Source: JANNHP01 sp031404455
GTDB lineage: Bacteria > Planctomycetota > JAJSAM01 > JAJVHW01
Reading direction: 5' to 3'
Length of the DNA: 25,095 bases
Assembly: GCA_031404455.1 (NCBI GenBank)
Contig: JANNHP010000144.1
Coordinates: forward strand, 1-25,095
Of the stretch, positions 1 through 7,848 are shown in pieces; the first letter of the stretch is position 1, and the number at the start of each line of letters is the position of its first letter. The position numbers and the translations under genes are program-made. The notes below the pieces were generated by a model. The model ran no database searches. It saw nothing but the letters and a program-made list of their open reading frames with translations, and was not told where the DNA came from.

Positions 1-1009
1 CACCAACGCCATCGTGGACGTCACCGCCACCACGCCCGCGCCGCCCTCGAAGGGCCCGAAGGCAGGCGCCGCCGACCTCACGGCAAGTCTCACGCTGGTC
101 GTGGACGGGGCCGTGACGCTGAACCTCAACGCGCTCGACACCCTCGCCGGCGGCACGAGCAACGTGACCGCGGACCTCGTCGTCGCCGGCGTGGCGATCC
201 CGGGCGCGAACGTCACCTTCACCCTCGCCGGCGCCGGCGCACTCAGCGCCGCGACGTCACCGACGAACGCCGCCGGCCGCGCCGAGATCATCTGGCTCGC
301 GCCGGCCGGCAACAGCACCGCGAACATCACCGCGGCGACCGTGGTGGAGGGGCAGAGCTACACGAAGACGGTGACGATCACCGGGGGCGCCGCTGAGGGG
401 TCCATGTCCGTCAAGGTGGTTCCGCTGTTCGCGATCTTGGGGGGGCAGGGCCGAACCGAAGTGAGGTTGGGGGCCGACCTTCGATCAGAAGCAGGCCTTC
501 CCAACATTTGCCACTATGTCAGTACGACGTTGCTCGGCGTGCAGCCATGCAACTCGTTCCCCGTCTACGGAACGGCCGCAGCGAACGTTCCCGTCAAACT
601 TCGCGCCCAGCGCAGCGCGGGGGACTGGACCGAGATGAGCGTGACGCAGCCCGACCCGAAGGTCGTGGCGGTCGATGTCAGCGCGGGCTTCAGCGCAGAC
701 CTGGTGCCGACTACGCAGTACATCGACATCGACGCGTGTCTCGAACTGACGTTCGGCGCGGCAGGCGTGCTGATCGTCGAGACAGACGCGACTTCGATGA
801 CGGGCGCGGACATCAGTTCTTCGGTCTATAGGCCGAAGAGCGGCGTGACGTTCGGCCCTGAAGGGAGTGAAGACGTGCTCCGGGGCATGGGACGCATCGA
901 CATCGCGCAGCCCGGGACGCTCCAGCTCGTCGTCAACTTCGTGGACGACAATGGTGTGCCGCCGGCCACCGGGACATTCCGGTTCAAGTTCACGTTCGCG
1001 CCGCGGTGA
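1..1009 (+). CDS. Ig-like (Big_1/invasin-type) domain protein, C-terminal part
   Basis: The reading frame is already open at base 2, so this is the C-terminal portion of a longer protein; the GTG at 14 is only an internal valine codon. The first ~125 visible residues look like a bacterial Ig-like domain of the Big_1/invasin type: beta-rich, with NVTADLVVAGVAIPGANVTF followed by a conserved 'NAAGRAEIIW' strand. The remaining ~200 residues (about 400-1009) are also beta-rich and contain two Cys in a short loop (near C166 and C179 counted from base 14), but I do not recognise the family. Such domains usually sit in secreted or surface-anchored proteins, so an extracellular location is inferred. 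The second half looks slightly less GC-rich than its neighbours. The TGA at 1007-1009 is followed by a hairpin. Confidence 0.75.
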   Translation, partial: TNAIVDVTATTPAPPSKGPKAGAADLTASLTLVVDGAVTLNLNALDTLAGGTSNVTADLVVAGVAIPGANVTFTLAGAGALSAATSPTNAAGRAEIIWLAPAGNSTANITAATVVEGQSYTKTVTITGGAAEGSMSVKVVPLFAILGGQGRTEVRLGADLRSEAGLPNICHYVSTTLLGVQPCNSFPVYGTAAANVPVKLRAQRSAGDWTEMSVTQPDPKVVAVDVSAGFSADLVPTTQYIDIDACLELTFGAAGVLIVETDATSMTGADISSSVYRPKSGVTFGPEGSEDVLRGMGRIDIAQPGTLQLVVNFVDDNGVPPATGTFRFKFTFAPR

Positions 1010-1019
1010 GCGCGTGAGT

Positions 1020-1039
1020 GCGGAGTCATCAGACTCCGC
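1020..1039 (+). terminator. Hairpin downstream of the Ig-like protein gene
   Basis: A perfect 8-bp stem (GCGGAGTC / GACTCCGC) encloses the 4-base loop ATCA, 10 bases after the stop of the first gene. There is no T-run; the following bases are C/T-rich. It fits a factor-assisted or weak intrinsic terminator separating the surface protein from the transporter gene. Confidence 0.5.
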
Positions 1040-1066
1040 CCTCCTTCCTGACGCCCCGTCCCCCGC

Positions 1067-2329
1067 GTGCCCGAACATGCCCCGCCCGTGTCCGCGCAAC
1101 GCCCCGACAGCCCGATCCGCCGCGATCTGCGCGCCTCGTGCGTGGACGGGTGCGGGTTCAGCGTGATGGTCGGCGCGGGTGAGACGTACTTCGCGGCGTT
1201 CGCGCTGGCGCTTGGCATCGACAAGGTGACGGCAGGCCTCGTCGCCACGGTGCCGCTGCTCGTCGGGGCCGCGTTGCAGATGGTGTCGCCGTGGGCGGTC
1301 TCGCGCCTCAGGTCGAACGGCCGGTGGGTGATCTTCACCGCGATCGTCCAGGCCGCGAGCTTCGTGCCGCTCGTCGCCGCGGCGCTCGCGGGGCGCATGC
1401 CCACGGTTGCGCTCTTCGCCGTCGTCGCCGTCTACTTCGCGGCGGGGCTCGCGTCGGGACCTGCCTGGACGACGTGGATCGACACGCTCGTGCCGAAGCG
1501 CATCACGTCGCGCTACTTCGCGCGGCGCACGGTCTGGTGCTACGTGGCGCTCCTCGCGGCGCTGGCACTCGCCGGGGCGGCGCTCGAGTTCGGCAGCACG
1601 CACGACGGGCAGTTCCTCGCGTTCGCGGGGATCTTCACGCTCGCGGGGCTCGCGCGGGTCGTTTCGGCGAAGTGCCTCGTCGCGCAGAGCGAGCCCGTGC
1701 CGCAGCCCGCGGGCGAGCGTCATCTCCCGATGATGGAGATCGCCCGCCGCGCCGCTCGCGGCGACGCCGACGGCCGCCTGATCGCGTTCGTCGTCACGGC
1801 TGTCTTCGCGACGCAGATCTCGCAGCCCTTCGTGACGAGCTACCTGCGCGGCGAACTGCGCATGCCGTACGCGGCGTTCGCGGCGATGCTCGCGGTGCCG
1901 TACGCCGCGCGCATCGTGGCGCTGCCGTGGCTCGGGCGGATCGCGCACCGGCTCGGGGCGCGGCGGCTGATGTGGGTGGGGGCGCTGGCGCTCGTCCCGG
2001 GCGCGGCGCTCTGGGTCGTGTCCGCTCACTGGATGTGGATCGCGCTCGTCCAGGCCGTGGCGGGCGTGGCGTTCGCGGCGTTCGACCTCGCGAACCTGCT
2101 CCTCCAGTTCGAGACGATCCGCCCCGAGGAGCGGACGAGCATCCTCACCACCTACACGTTCTGGTACGGCGCGGCGACGGTCGCGGGCGCGGTCGCGGGG
2201 AGCCTCCTGCTCGTGTCGTTCGGCGAGGGACGTACGGCGTTCCTCGTGGTCTTCGCCGTGTCGGCCGCGGCCCGGCTCGGGGCGGCGGGGCTCTTCGCGC
2301 TCGCCGGGCGGGTCGGAGCCAGTCGCTAG
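1067..2329 (+). CDS. MFS-type transporter (12 predicted membrane helices)
   Basis: The 420-residue protein is almost entirely hydrophobic helices separated by short Arg-rich loops, with a longer polar loop near residues 205-235 between two six-helix halves. That is the length and layout of the major facilitator superfamily. The loop between the second and third helices carries the basic stretch 'SRLRSNGRW', as expected for the cytosolic MFS 2-3 loop, and the second half repeats this with 'GRIAHRLGARRLMW'. The substrate cannot be read from the sequence. The start is uncertain: GTG at 1067 gives the full first helix, but no convincing ribosome-binding site precedes it and GTG at 1088 is also in frame. 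Its stop lies 10 bases before the next gene, so the two are probably co-transcribed. Confidence 0.8.
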   Translation: MPEHAPPVSAQRPDSPIRRDLRASCVDGCGFSVMVGAGETYFAAFALALGIDKVTAGLVATVPLLVGAALQMVSPWAVSRLRSNGRWVIFTAIVQAASFVPLVAAALAGRMPTVALFAVVAVYFAAGLASGPAWTTWIDTLVPKRITSRYFARRTVWCYVALLAALALAGAALEFGSTHDGQFLAFAGIFTLAGLARVVSAKCLVAQSEPVPQPAGERHLPMMEIARRAARGDADGRLIAFVVTAVFATQISQPFVTSYLRGELRMPYAAFAAMLAVPYAARIVALPWLGRIAHRLGARRLMWVGALALVPGAALWVVSAHWMWIALVQAVAGVAFAAFDLANLLLQFETIRPEERTSILTTYTFWYGAATVAGAVAGSLLLVSFGEGRTAFLVVFAVSAAARLGAAGLFALAGRVGASR

Positions 2330-2339
2330 GATCGTTCGG

Positions 2340-3908
2340 GTGAGGAAGAAACGCCCCGCGGGCAGCGCCCGGGACTGGACGTCGCGCCTGGCAGAGGTCC
2401 GCGAGACGGGCGACCGCCGCGCGTCGCTGCCGCTCCTCGATCGCTTCCTCGATTCCGCGACCGACGACGACCGCCGCGCCGAGATCGCGGCCACGCTGCG
2501 CACGCTGGAGGACCTGCGCTGCGCCGAACCGCTGCTGCGCACCGTGCTCGACACCGACCTCGGCGTCGATCTCCGCAGCCTGGCGCTCGAGGTCTACGGC
2601 GGCATCCCGATCGACGCCGCGACGCGGGAGCAGGCGCTCCTCTGGGCGCGTTCGCCCGACGTCGTCATCCGCGCGTTCGGCGTCCGCTCCCTCGACGTCC
2701 CCGACGGCGAGACGCTGGCAGCGGCCGCGCGCGACCCCGCGCCGCTCGTGCGCTACGCCGCGATCGGGGCGATGGCGTCCATCACCCGGACGCGTCCGCT
2801 CGTCGTCGCCGCGCGGCGCGCTCTCTCCGACGACGACGCCACCATCCGCGAGGCGGCGTGCCGCGTGGCGCTCTTCGACGAACCGCTCGACGCCACGCAC
2901 GAACTCGTCCGCGCGCTCTCGGACGAGTCGATGGCGGTGCGCGTCGCGGCGTGCGACGCGCTCGAGGACTTCCCGCGGATCTCCGTGCTGCTCGCCCTCG
3001 CCGACGCACGCGGCGCCACGGAATCGGGACTCGCGGCGCACCTCGCGTTCGACGGGATCGTCGCGCGAGTGCGCGCGTCGATGGCGGAGGCGAGTCCGCG
3101 CGCGCTCCGGCGGCTCGGCCGGTGGATCGAGCCGGTGACGTGGCTCCTCGACCAGCCTGGTTCGGATCTCCTCGACATCGACGAGCTCGAATCGGCGCTC
3201 GACGCCCCCGATCCGCGCCCCGAGGACGTGGATCTCGACGAGGCGGAGTCCCTGCTCTTCGATGACGACGCGCCGCCGTCGGCGCAGCGCCGGATGCTCG
3301 TGTCCCGATCGTGGGAGGAGGCGGGGGACGCGGGGATCGATCTGCTGCGCCGCTGCGCCGAGTCGCCCAATTGGAGTCTCCGGCAGGGAGCCGCGATCGC
3401 CATGACGGATGTCGGCGCCGTGGACGAGCTCGTGGCGCTCGCGGCCGACGTGGAGCCGGTCGTGCGCCGCGCGGCGTTCGAGGGGCTGCGCTCGCTCGAC
3501 GAGCCGCGCGGCCTCGTCCCCGCGCGCGAGACGCTCGCCGATCCCGTGATGCGCCCGACCGCGGGGGACGACGCGCTCGCCGTCGTCGCGGAGTTCGCGC
3601 GGCCGGCCGAGGCGGCGCGCGTGATCGTCGCCGAGCTCGCGCGGGAGGACGACCGCGACGGACTCTGGCTCGGCGCCATCCACCTCGCGCGCCACCTCGA
3701 GATCGAGTCCGCGGCGCCGCACCTCGCGCGCATCGCGGAAGGCCCGATCACGTCGAGCGTGCTGCCCCACGTCGCGGCCCTCTCGGCGCTGCGCGAGTTC
3801 GGCCGGCGCCGCTCGCGCGTGGACCTCTCGCACCTCGAACCCCTCGACCACCTCGAGATCCAGCGCGAGCTGGGAGAGTGGGACTGGCACGGGTCGCGGT
3901 ACGGGTAG
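2340..3908 (+). CDS. HEAT-repeat protein
   Basis: This soluble, acidic protein of 522 residues has no signal peptide or membrane helix. It is built of repeated helical pairs with the HEAT/PBS-lyase-repeat signature: 'PLVRYAAIGAMASI', 'ATIREAACRVALF', 'MAVRVAACDALEDF', 'WSLRQGAAIAMTDVGA' and 'PVVRRAAFEGLRSL' each follow a short 'D...' turn. Such solenoids mostly act as protein-protein interaction scaffolds; no catalytic motif is visible and I do not assign a partner. The GTG start at 2340 is preceded by AGGA (2328-2331) with an 8-base gap, overlapping the end of the transporter gene. The C-terminus ends in Trp/Tyr-rich 'WDWHGSRYG'. It could function with either neighbour; the sequence does not say which. 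Confidence 0.8.
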   Translation: MRKKRPAGSARDWTSRLAEVRETGDRRASLPLLDRFLDSATDDDRRAEIAATLRTLEDLRCAEPLLRTVLDTDLGVDLRSLALEVYGGIPIDAATREQALLWARSPDVVIRAFGVRSLDVPDGETLAAAARDPAPLVRYAAIGAMASITRTRPLVVAARRALSDDDATIREAACRVALFDEPLDATHELVRALSDESMAVRVAACDALEDFPRISVLLALADARGATESGLAAHLAFDGIVARVRASMAEASPRALRRLGRWIEPVTWLLDQPGSDLLDIDELESALDAPDPRPEDVDLDEAESLLFDDDAPPSAQRRMLVSRSWEEAGDAGIDLLRRCAESPNWSLRQGAAIAMTDVGAVDELVALAADVEPVVRRAAFEGLRSLDEPRGLVPARETLADPVMRPTAGDDALAVVAEFARPAEAARVIVAELAREDDRDGLWLGAIHLARHLEIESAAPHLARIAEGPITSSVLPHVAALSALREFGRRRSRVDLSHLEPLDHLEIQRELGEWDWHGSRYG

Positions 3909-3943
3909 ATTGCGCCGCTCCTGAACCGGAGGGGCTGGACCCG

Positions 3944-6037
3944 ATGTCGAATCTGACGTGTCCCGGCTGCGGCAGCGTCTACCCGCTGGCCGCCGTCCAG
4001 AAGTTCGACCACTTCGCCTGCGCGATGTGCCACCAGACGATCGTCGTACCGATCGCGGGGCCCGCGGCATCACGCGCCGCGGCTCCGATGCAGACTCGGG
4101 CGCCCGTGCCTGCGCCGCCTCCACCGCCGTCCGAGCCGCCGCCCATTCCCATGCGCGCGTCGCCCCCGCGGCCGGCACCCGTCCGTCACGCGCCGCCGCC
4201 GCGGGCCGCGCCTCACCGCGCACCACGGCACCACGCCGCGCCGCGGCATCGCGAGGCGGCGCCGTCGGGCATCAACTGGGGCGTGATCGGCGCGGGCGTC
4301 GCGGTCCTCGCTGCGACGATCGTGGGCGTGCTGCTCTTCACCGACAAGCCGCCGGAGAGGGCGGTCGTGCCCGCCGGGACGCCGAAGCCGGTCGTCGCGG
4401 CGCCCGCGGCGCCGAAGTCGAACCCCGAGAAGGACCCGGAGGCGTGGAAGGCGCTGTCCTCTGACGAGCGCGCCGCCCGCACCCTCAACTACCTCGTCGC
4501 GCTCGACCGCCGCGACGGACAGCGCCTCTCGTCCGCGTTCTCGTTCATGCGCGAGCGGAACGAGACCGAGGCGATGAGGAAGATCGCCGAGATGGAGCTC
4601 GCGCGCGACCCCTCGACCGGCTGGGCGCACCAGGCGCGCGGCGACGCGATGGTGCTCGAGCGCGTGGAGCGCTGCCTCGCCGAGTGCCCGCGCGCCGACG
4701 AGGCGGACTCGCCGGGCGTGCAGAAGATCGCGCGTCTCCGCAAGGCGCACCCGCCCGAGAAGGGCGCGTGGTGGGCCGATCCCGCGGAGCAGAAGGAGCT
4801 CGACGCCGCCATCTCGCAGGTCCGCACCGAGGAGAAGCTGCTCGCGGACCCGTTCGAGTGGGCCGTGGCGAAGTGGACCATCTACCAGAAGCGGATCGAG
4901 GTGATGAAGGACCACCCCGCGATCACGGGGACGTCGGGGCCGTATCTCATCTTCGTGCAGGTGAAGGCTGCGGCGGGGACGCCGATCGAGAGCGTGCCCG
5001 AGGTCGAGATCAACCGCGCGCAGCGCGTCCTCAACCAGAACAAGCGCCTCTTCGCCGAGTTCTACGACGGCTTCCACGACGCGTTCGGGAAGCCGTTCGG
5101 ACTCGTGAAGCTCGAGAAGCCGCACCTCGACGAGAAGACGATCCTCAAGGCGAACATCTTCGCGGACGAGACGACGTGGGAGCTCTACCACCAGCGCATG
5201 GGCTTCCTGCCGTTCATGCAGGGCATCCGCGCCTACTACGAGAACGAGGAGCCGCGGTTCATCGTGTCGTACGACCCGGGCGGGCAGGAGCTGTCCTCCG
5301 AGACCGACCAGGTGCAGTGCCACGAGGCGACGCACCAGCTCCTCCACTTCTACACGTGGGACGTGACGCGCAAGTCCGAGGGACGCGAGCTCGCCTGGGC
5401 CGAGTGCGACACGCGCCCGCTCTGGCTCGACGCGGGCTTCGCGGAGTTCTTCTCGTCGCACAGGCGCGAAGGCGGGAAGTACCTCTGGACGCAGCCGCTC
5501 GCGAACCGCATGGAGTCGCTCTGGGTGTTCGGGCAGGTGTTCCAGAAGATGCGCTGGGCCATGTGGAGCCTCGACGAGATGCTCGCCATCGTCGACCAGC
5601 GCCAGGTCGCCGACCAGGCGACGCGACGCGTCTTCCCGAAGCCGGTCAAGCAGCCGACCGAGAAGCAGCTCGCGGACGCGGCGCTCGCGGTGGACCTCTT
5701 CCGGCCGGTCTTCTACGCGAAGTCCTGGAGCCTCGTCTTCTTCATGTGGAACCAGACGGACGCCTCGGGACGCCCGGCCTACCGCGACCGCTTCGCCGCG
5801 TTCATGAAGGAGAGCTTCCGCGTGAAGCAGACGAACGTGGAGGGGCGCGGTCTCAAGACGCACCAGATCACCGCGTCGGACTTCAGGAAGTCGATGGGCC
5901 TCGAGTCCGAGGAACGCTTCCGCGCGTTCGAGAAGGAGTGGCTCGCCTGGGAGACGGCCTACGTCGCGAAGGCGCAGACGAACGCGTGGCTCGCGTCGCG
6001 CGACGCGTGGTTCCAGCGGCTTCGGCTGACGAAGTAG
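3944..6037 (+). CDS. Zinc-ribbon membrane protein with extracytoplasmic HEXXH (DUF1570-like) peptidase domain
   Basis: The start ATG at 3944 is set by a strong GGAGGGG (3928-3934) 9 bases upstream; the frame is open further upstream but only as a shadow of the HEAT gene. The 697-residue protein has, in order: a zinc ribbon (C6-x2-C9 and C26-x2-C29); a Pro/Ala/His-rich linker (about 38-108); one membrane helix (about 109-131); and a large, probably periplasmic domain. In that domain H460-E461-x2-H464 followed by 'LWLDAGFAEFF' (493-503) is the layout of gluzincin-type DUF1570/peptidase-MA-like domains, common in planctomycetes. The usual glutamate in 'WLxEG' is alanine here (A497); E501 may take its place. 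Substrate unknown. A Zn-ribbon in the cytosol joined to an outer peptidase-like domain suggests a transmembrane sensor or regulated protease, but this is inference. Confidence 0.75.
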   Translation: MSNLTCPGCGSVYPLAAVQKFDHFACAMCHQTIVVPIAGPAASRAAAPMQTRAPVPAPPPPPSEPPPIPMRASPPRPAPVRHAPPPRAAPHRAPRHHAAPRHREAAPSGINWGVIGAGVAVLAATIVGVLLFTDKPPERAVVPAGTPKPVVAAPAAPKSNPEKDPEAWKALSSDERAARTLNYLVALDRRDGQRLSSAFSFMRERNETEAMRKIAEMELARDPSTGWAHQARGDAMVLERVERCLAECPRADEADSPGVQKIARLRKAHPPEKGAWWADPAEQKELDAAISQVRTEEKLLADPFEWAVAKWTIYQKRIEVMKDHPAITGTSGPYLIFVQVKAAAGTPIESVPEVEINRAQRVLNQNKRLFAEFYDGFHDAFGKPFGLVKLEKPHLDEKTILKANIFADETTWELYHQRMGFLPFMQGIRAYYENEEPRFIVSYDPGGQELSSETDQVQCHEATHQLLHFYTWDVTRKSEGRELAWAECDTRPLWLDAGFAEFFSSHRREGGKYLWTQPLANRMESLWVFGQVFQKMRWAMWSLDEMLAIVDQRQVADQATRRVFPKPVKQPTEKQLADAALAVDLFRPVFYAKSWSLVFFMWNQTDASGRPAYRDRFAAFMKESFRVKQTNVEGRGLKTHQITASDFRKSMGLESEERFRAFEKEWLAWETAYVAKAQTNAWLASRDAWFQRLRLTK

Positions 6038-6038
6038 G

Positions 6039-6061
6039 CGGGCGCGGCGGCTGCTCGCCCG
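6039..6061. terminator. Possible bidirectional hairpin between convergent genes
   Basis: CGGGCG (6039-6044) and CGCCCG (6056-6061) form a 6-bp stem with an 11-base loop in the 24-base gap between two convergent stop codons. There is no T-run on either side. In such GC-rich DNA a stem this short can arise by chance. Confidence 0.3.
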
Positions 6062-7246
6062 TCACGCCCGCAGCGTCGCTGCCACCCGCCGCGGATCCGC
6101 GAGGAGCCTGGCCGCCGAGACCGCCTGGACGCCGTCGCGCAGCGAGTACGACTCGGCGCCCGCGTGGACGAGGAAGCCGCGCGGCGCGCGGAGGTCGGCC
6201 ATCACCCGGCGCAACGCAGCAGCGTCCTCGCGCTCCGGAGCGGACTTCACCTTGATCTCGAACGGGATCGCGCTCCCGCCGGCCTCGATGACGAGGTCCG
6301 CCTCGACGCCCTTCGTGGTGCGGAAGAACGAGAACCGGGCGCCGGGAGTGGTGCGGCCGATCGCCGTGACGAGCTGATCGATCACGAACGCCTCGAAGCT
6401 CGCGCCGCGGCCGGGGTGGACGTCGAGCGTCGAGCGCCGGTCGATCCCGAGGAAGTGGTGGAGCAGCCCGGTGTCGCGGAGGTAGATCTTGGGGCTCCGG
6501 ACGAGCCGCTTGCCGAGGTTCGCCGAGTAGGGCGGCAGGCGGCGCACGAGGAACGCCTGCTCCAGGATGTCCACGTAGCGTTCGACGGTGTGGTAGCTGA
6601 CGCCGAGCGACGCCGCGAGCTGCGACGCATTCCACATGCCGCCGTTCGTGTGAGCGATCATCGCCCAGAGCTTGCGCATCGTGGCGGGCGTCACGTCCAC
6701 GCCGAGCGCCGGAAGGTCTCGCTCGACGAACGCCCTCGTGTAGGACTCGAACCACTCGGACCTCGTGCCGTCGTCCTTCTCGAGGAACGGAGTCGGGTAG
6801 CTGCCCCGGAACCAGTGCACGCCGAGGTCCGGCTCGACCGGTGCCGTCTCGTCGCGCCGCAGCGGGGCGAGATCGAGGAACGCAGTGCGTCCGGCGAGCG
6901 ACTCCGAGATCCCGCGGACGAGCGAGGGCGACGCCGAGCCGAGCAGCACGAACCGCCCGCTCCGCGATCGCCGCTCGTCCACCAGACTCCGGAGCACGGG
7001 GAAGATCGACGGACAGCGCTGCGCCTCGTCGAGGACGAGCCGTCCGCCGAGCTGCGCGAAGCGGGCTTCCGGGTCGCTCTCGAAGGGGGCCGCGACGCTC
7101 GGCCGTTCGAGGTCGAGGTAGGTCCATCCCGGCAGGGCACTCCGCACGAACGTGGTCTTCCCGCACTGGCGCGGGCCGAGGATCGTGACGACCGGGAAGC
7201 TCCGCAAGAGGCGTCGCAGGACGGGTTCGTACCGGCGTTCGATCAC
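6062..7246 (-). CDS. AAA-family ATPase with DUF4143 domain
   Basis: This 394-residue protein has the two-domain build of the AAA_14/DUF4143 family. The N-terminal half is the ATPase, with the Walker A loop GPRQCGKTT (about 24-32), Walker B 'RLVLDEAQRCP' (about 69-79) and the sensor-like 'RFVLLGSASPSL'. A winged-helix-like segment follows ('NASQLAASLGVSYHTVERYV'), then 'KIYLRDTGLLHHFLG'. The C-terminal DUF4143 domain carries a PD-(D/E)xK-like core, 'VEADLVIE...IPFEIKVK'. The family is widespread and often found singly, with proposed but unproven links to DNA or toxin-antitoxin-like functions. The start is GTG at 7246 with no ribosome-binding site; the promoter lies so close that the message may be leaderless. 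It is a lone gene, convergent to the peptidase-like gene. Confidence 0.9.
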   Translation of the reverse strand: MIERRYEPVLRRLLRSFPVVTILGPRQCGKTTFVRSALPGWTYLDLERPSVAAPFESDPEARFAQLGGRLVLDEAQRCPSIFPVLRSLVDERRSRSGRFVLLGSASPSLVRGISESLAGRTAFLDLAPLRRDETAPVEPDLGVHWFRGSYPTPFLEKDDGTRSEWFESYTRAFVERDLPALGVDVTPATMRKLWAMIAHTNGGMWNASQLAASLGVSYHTVERYVDILEQAFLVRRLPPYSANLGKRLVRSPKIYLRDTGLLHHFLGIDRRSTLDVHPGRGASFEAFVIDQLVTAIGRTTPGARFSFFRTTKGVEADLVIEAGGSAIPFEIKVKSAPEREDAAALRRVMADLRAPRGFLVHAGAESYSLRDGVQAVSAARLLADPRRVAATLRA

Positions 7247-7252
7247 GGATGG

Positions 7253-7281
7253 ATATTAGAAGCGCGACTTCTAATTTGCAA
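7253..7281 (-). promoter_or_regulatory. Promoter of the DUF4143 ATPase gene, with embedded inverted repeat
   Basis: On the minus strand TTGCAA (7281-7276) and TAATAT (7258-7253) are 17 bases apart, each matching 4 of 6 bases of the sigma-70 consensus. The stretch is clearly AT-richer than its surroundings. A perfect inverted repeat TTAGAAG-CGCGA-CTTCTAA (7256-7274) fills the spacer and overlaps the -10, the place where a repressor would bind. The expected transcription start is at or next to the GTG start codon (7246). Confidence 0.5.
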
Positions 7282-7307
7282 TCTAGCAGGCTGGCGGGAG
7301 CCGGCCG

Positions 7308-7844
7308 TCAGTAGTCCATGTCGTCCGCGCGGCGCCTCTCCCGCACGAAGCCGACTCCGGCCGTCAGCGCGAGGAGCATGAGGAAGCCGAGCACAGAGAA
7401 GATGCAGTACGCGGCGAGCGAGAAGCCCTGACGGTCGCCGACGAACGCGACGCGCAGGACGACGAACGGCACGATCGACGTCGTCATGCAGCGGAAGCGG
7501 CCCGCGCCGATCGCGTGCCACACGGCGCCGAGTGCCAGACCGGCGGGGATCGCGGCCGCCGTGTGTCCCCACGACGGGATCGCGCAGCACGTCTCGGTGA
7601 AGAGGAGGACGAGCGTCGCCTGCGTCATCGACCGCGTGCGCGTGGACTTCGAGAAGGCACGGCGCTCGTCGTGGCGCGCGTCGGCCTTCGTCCAGCGGTC
7701 GCGATAGTCCTGCTGCGCCGCGGACGGAAGACGCTGGAACCACTCCTCGTCTTCGACGTCGTCGAACGTGATGACCGGCAGCTTCTCGAGCGGCGGCACG
7801 TACGGCGGCGGCGCGACGACGCGGCGGGTCCAGCCCTTCGGCAT
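7308..7844 (-). CDS. Small membrane protein of the ABC operon
   Basis: The 178-residue protein begins with a soluble, charged stretch (1-70, including 'FDDVEDEEWFQRLPSAAQQ'), followed by three or four hydrophobic segments (about 73-110, 120-138 and 143-166) and a basic/acidic tail. I do not recognise a family. It starts four bases after the stop of the upstream permease gene, so it is most likely the last gene of the regulator-ATPase-permease operon and may be an accessory subunit of that transporter. No clear Shine-Dalgarno sequence precedes the ATG; translational coupling is plausible. Confidence 0.6.
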   Translation of the reverse strand: MPKGWTRRVVAPPPYVPPLEKLPVITFDDVEDEEWFQRLPSAAQQDYRDRWTKADARHDERRAFSKSTRTRSMTQATLVLLFTETCCAIPSWGHTAAAIPAGLALGAVWHAIGAGRFRCMTTSIVPFVVLRVAFVGDRQGFSLAAYCIFSVLGFLMLLALTAGVGFVRERRRADDMDY

Positions 7845-7848
7845 CGAT

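Noticed and set aside
485..2554. 689-codon minus-strand open frame across the surface protein, MFS and HEAT genes
   Set aside because: Its translation is Arg/Asp/Glu/His-rich low-complexity with no domain, and it runs antisense to genes with clear family features; it is a product of GC-rich third codon positions.
6062..7246. DUF4143 ATPase as part of a defence or toxin-antitoxin system
   Set aside because: It stands alone with no toxin, nuclease or methylase partner on either side, so no defence role can be supported from this window.
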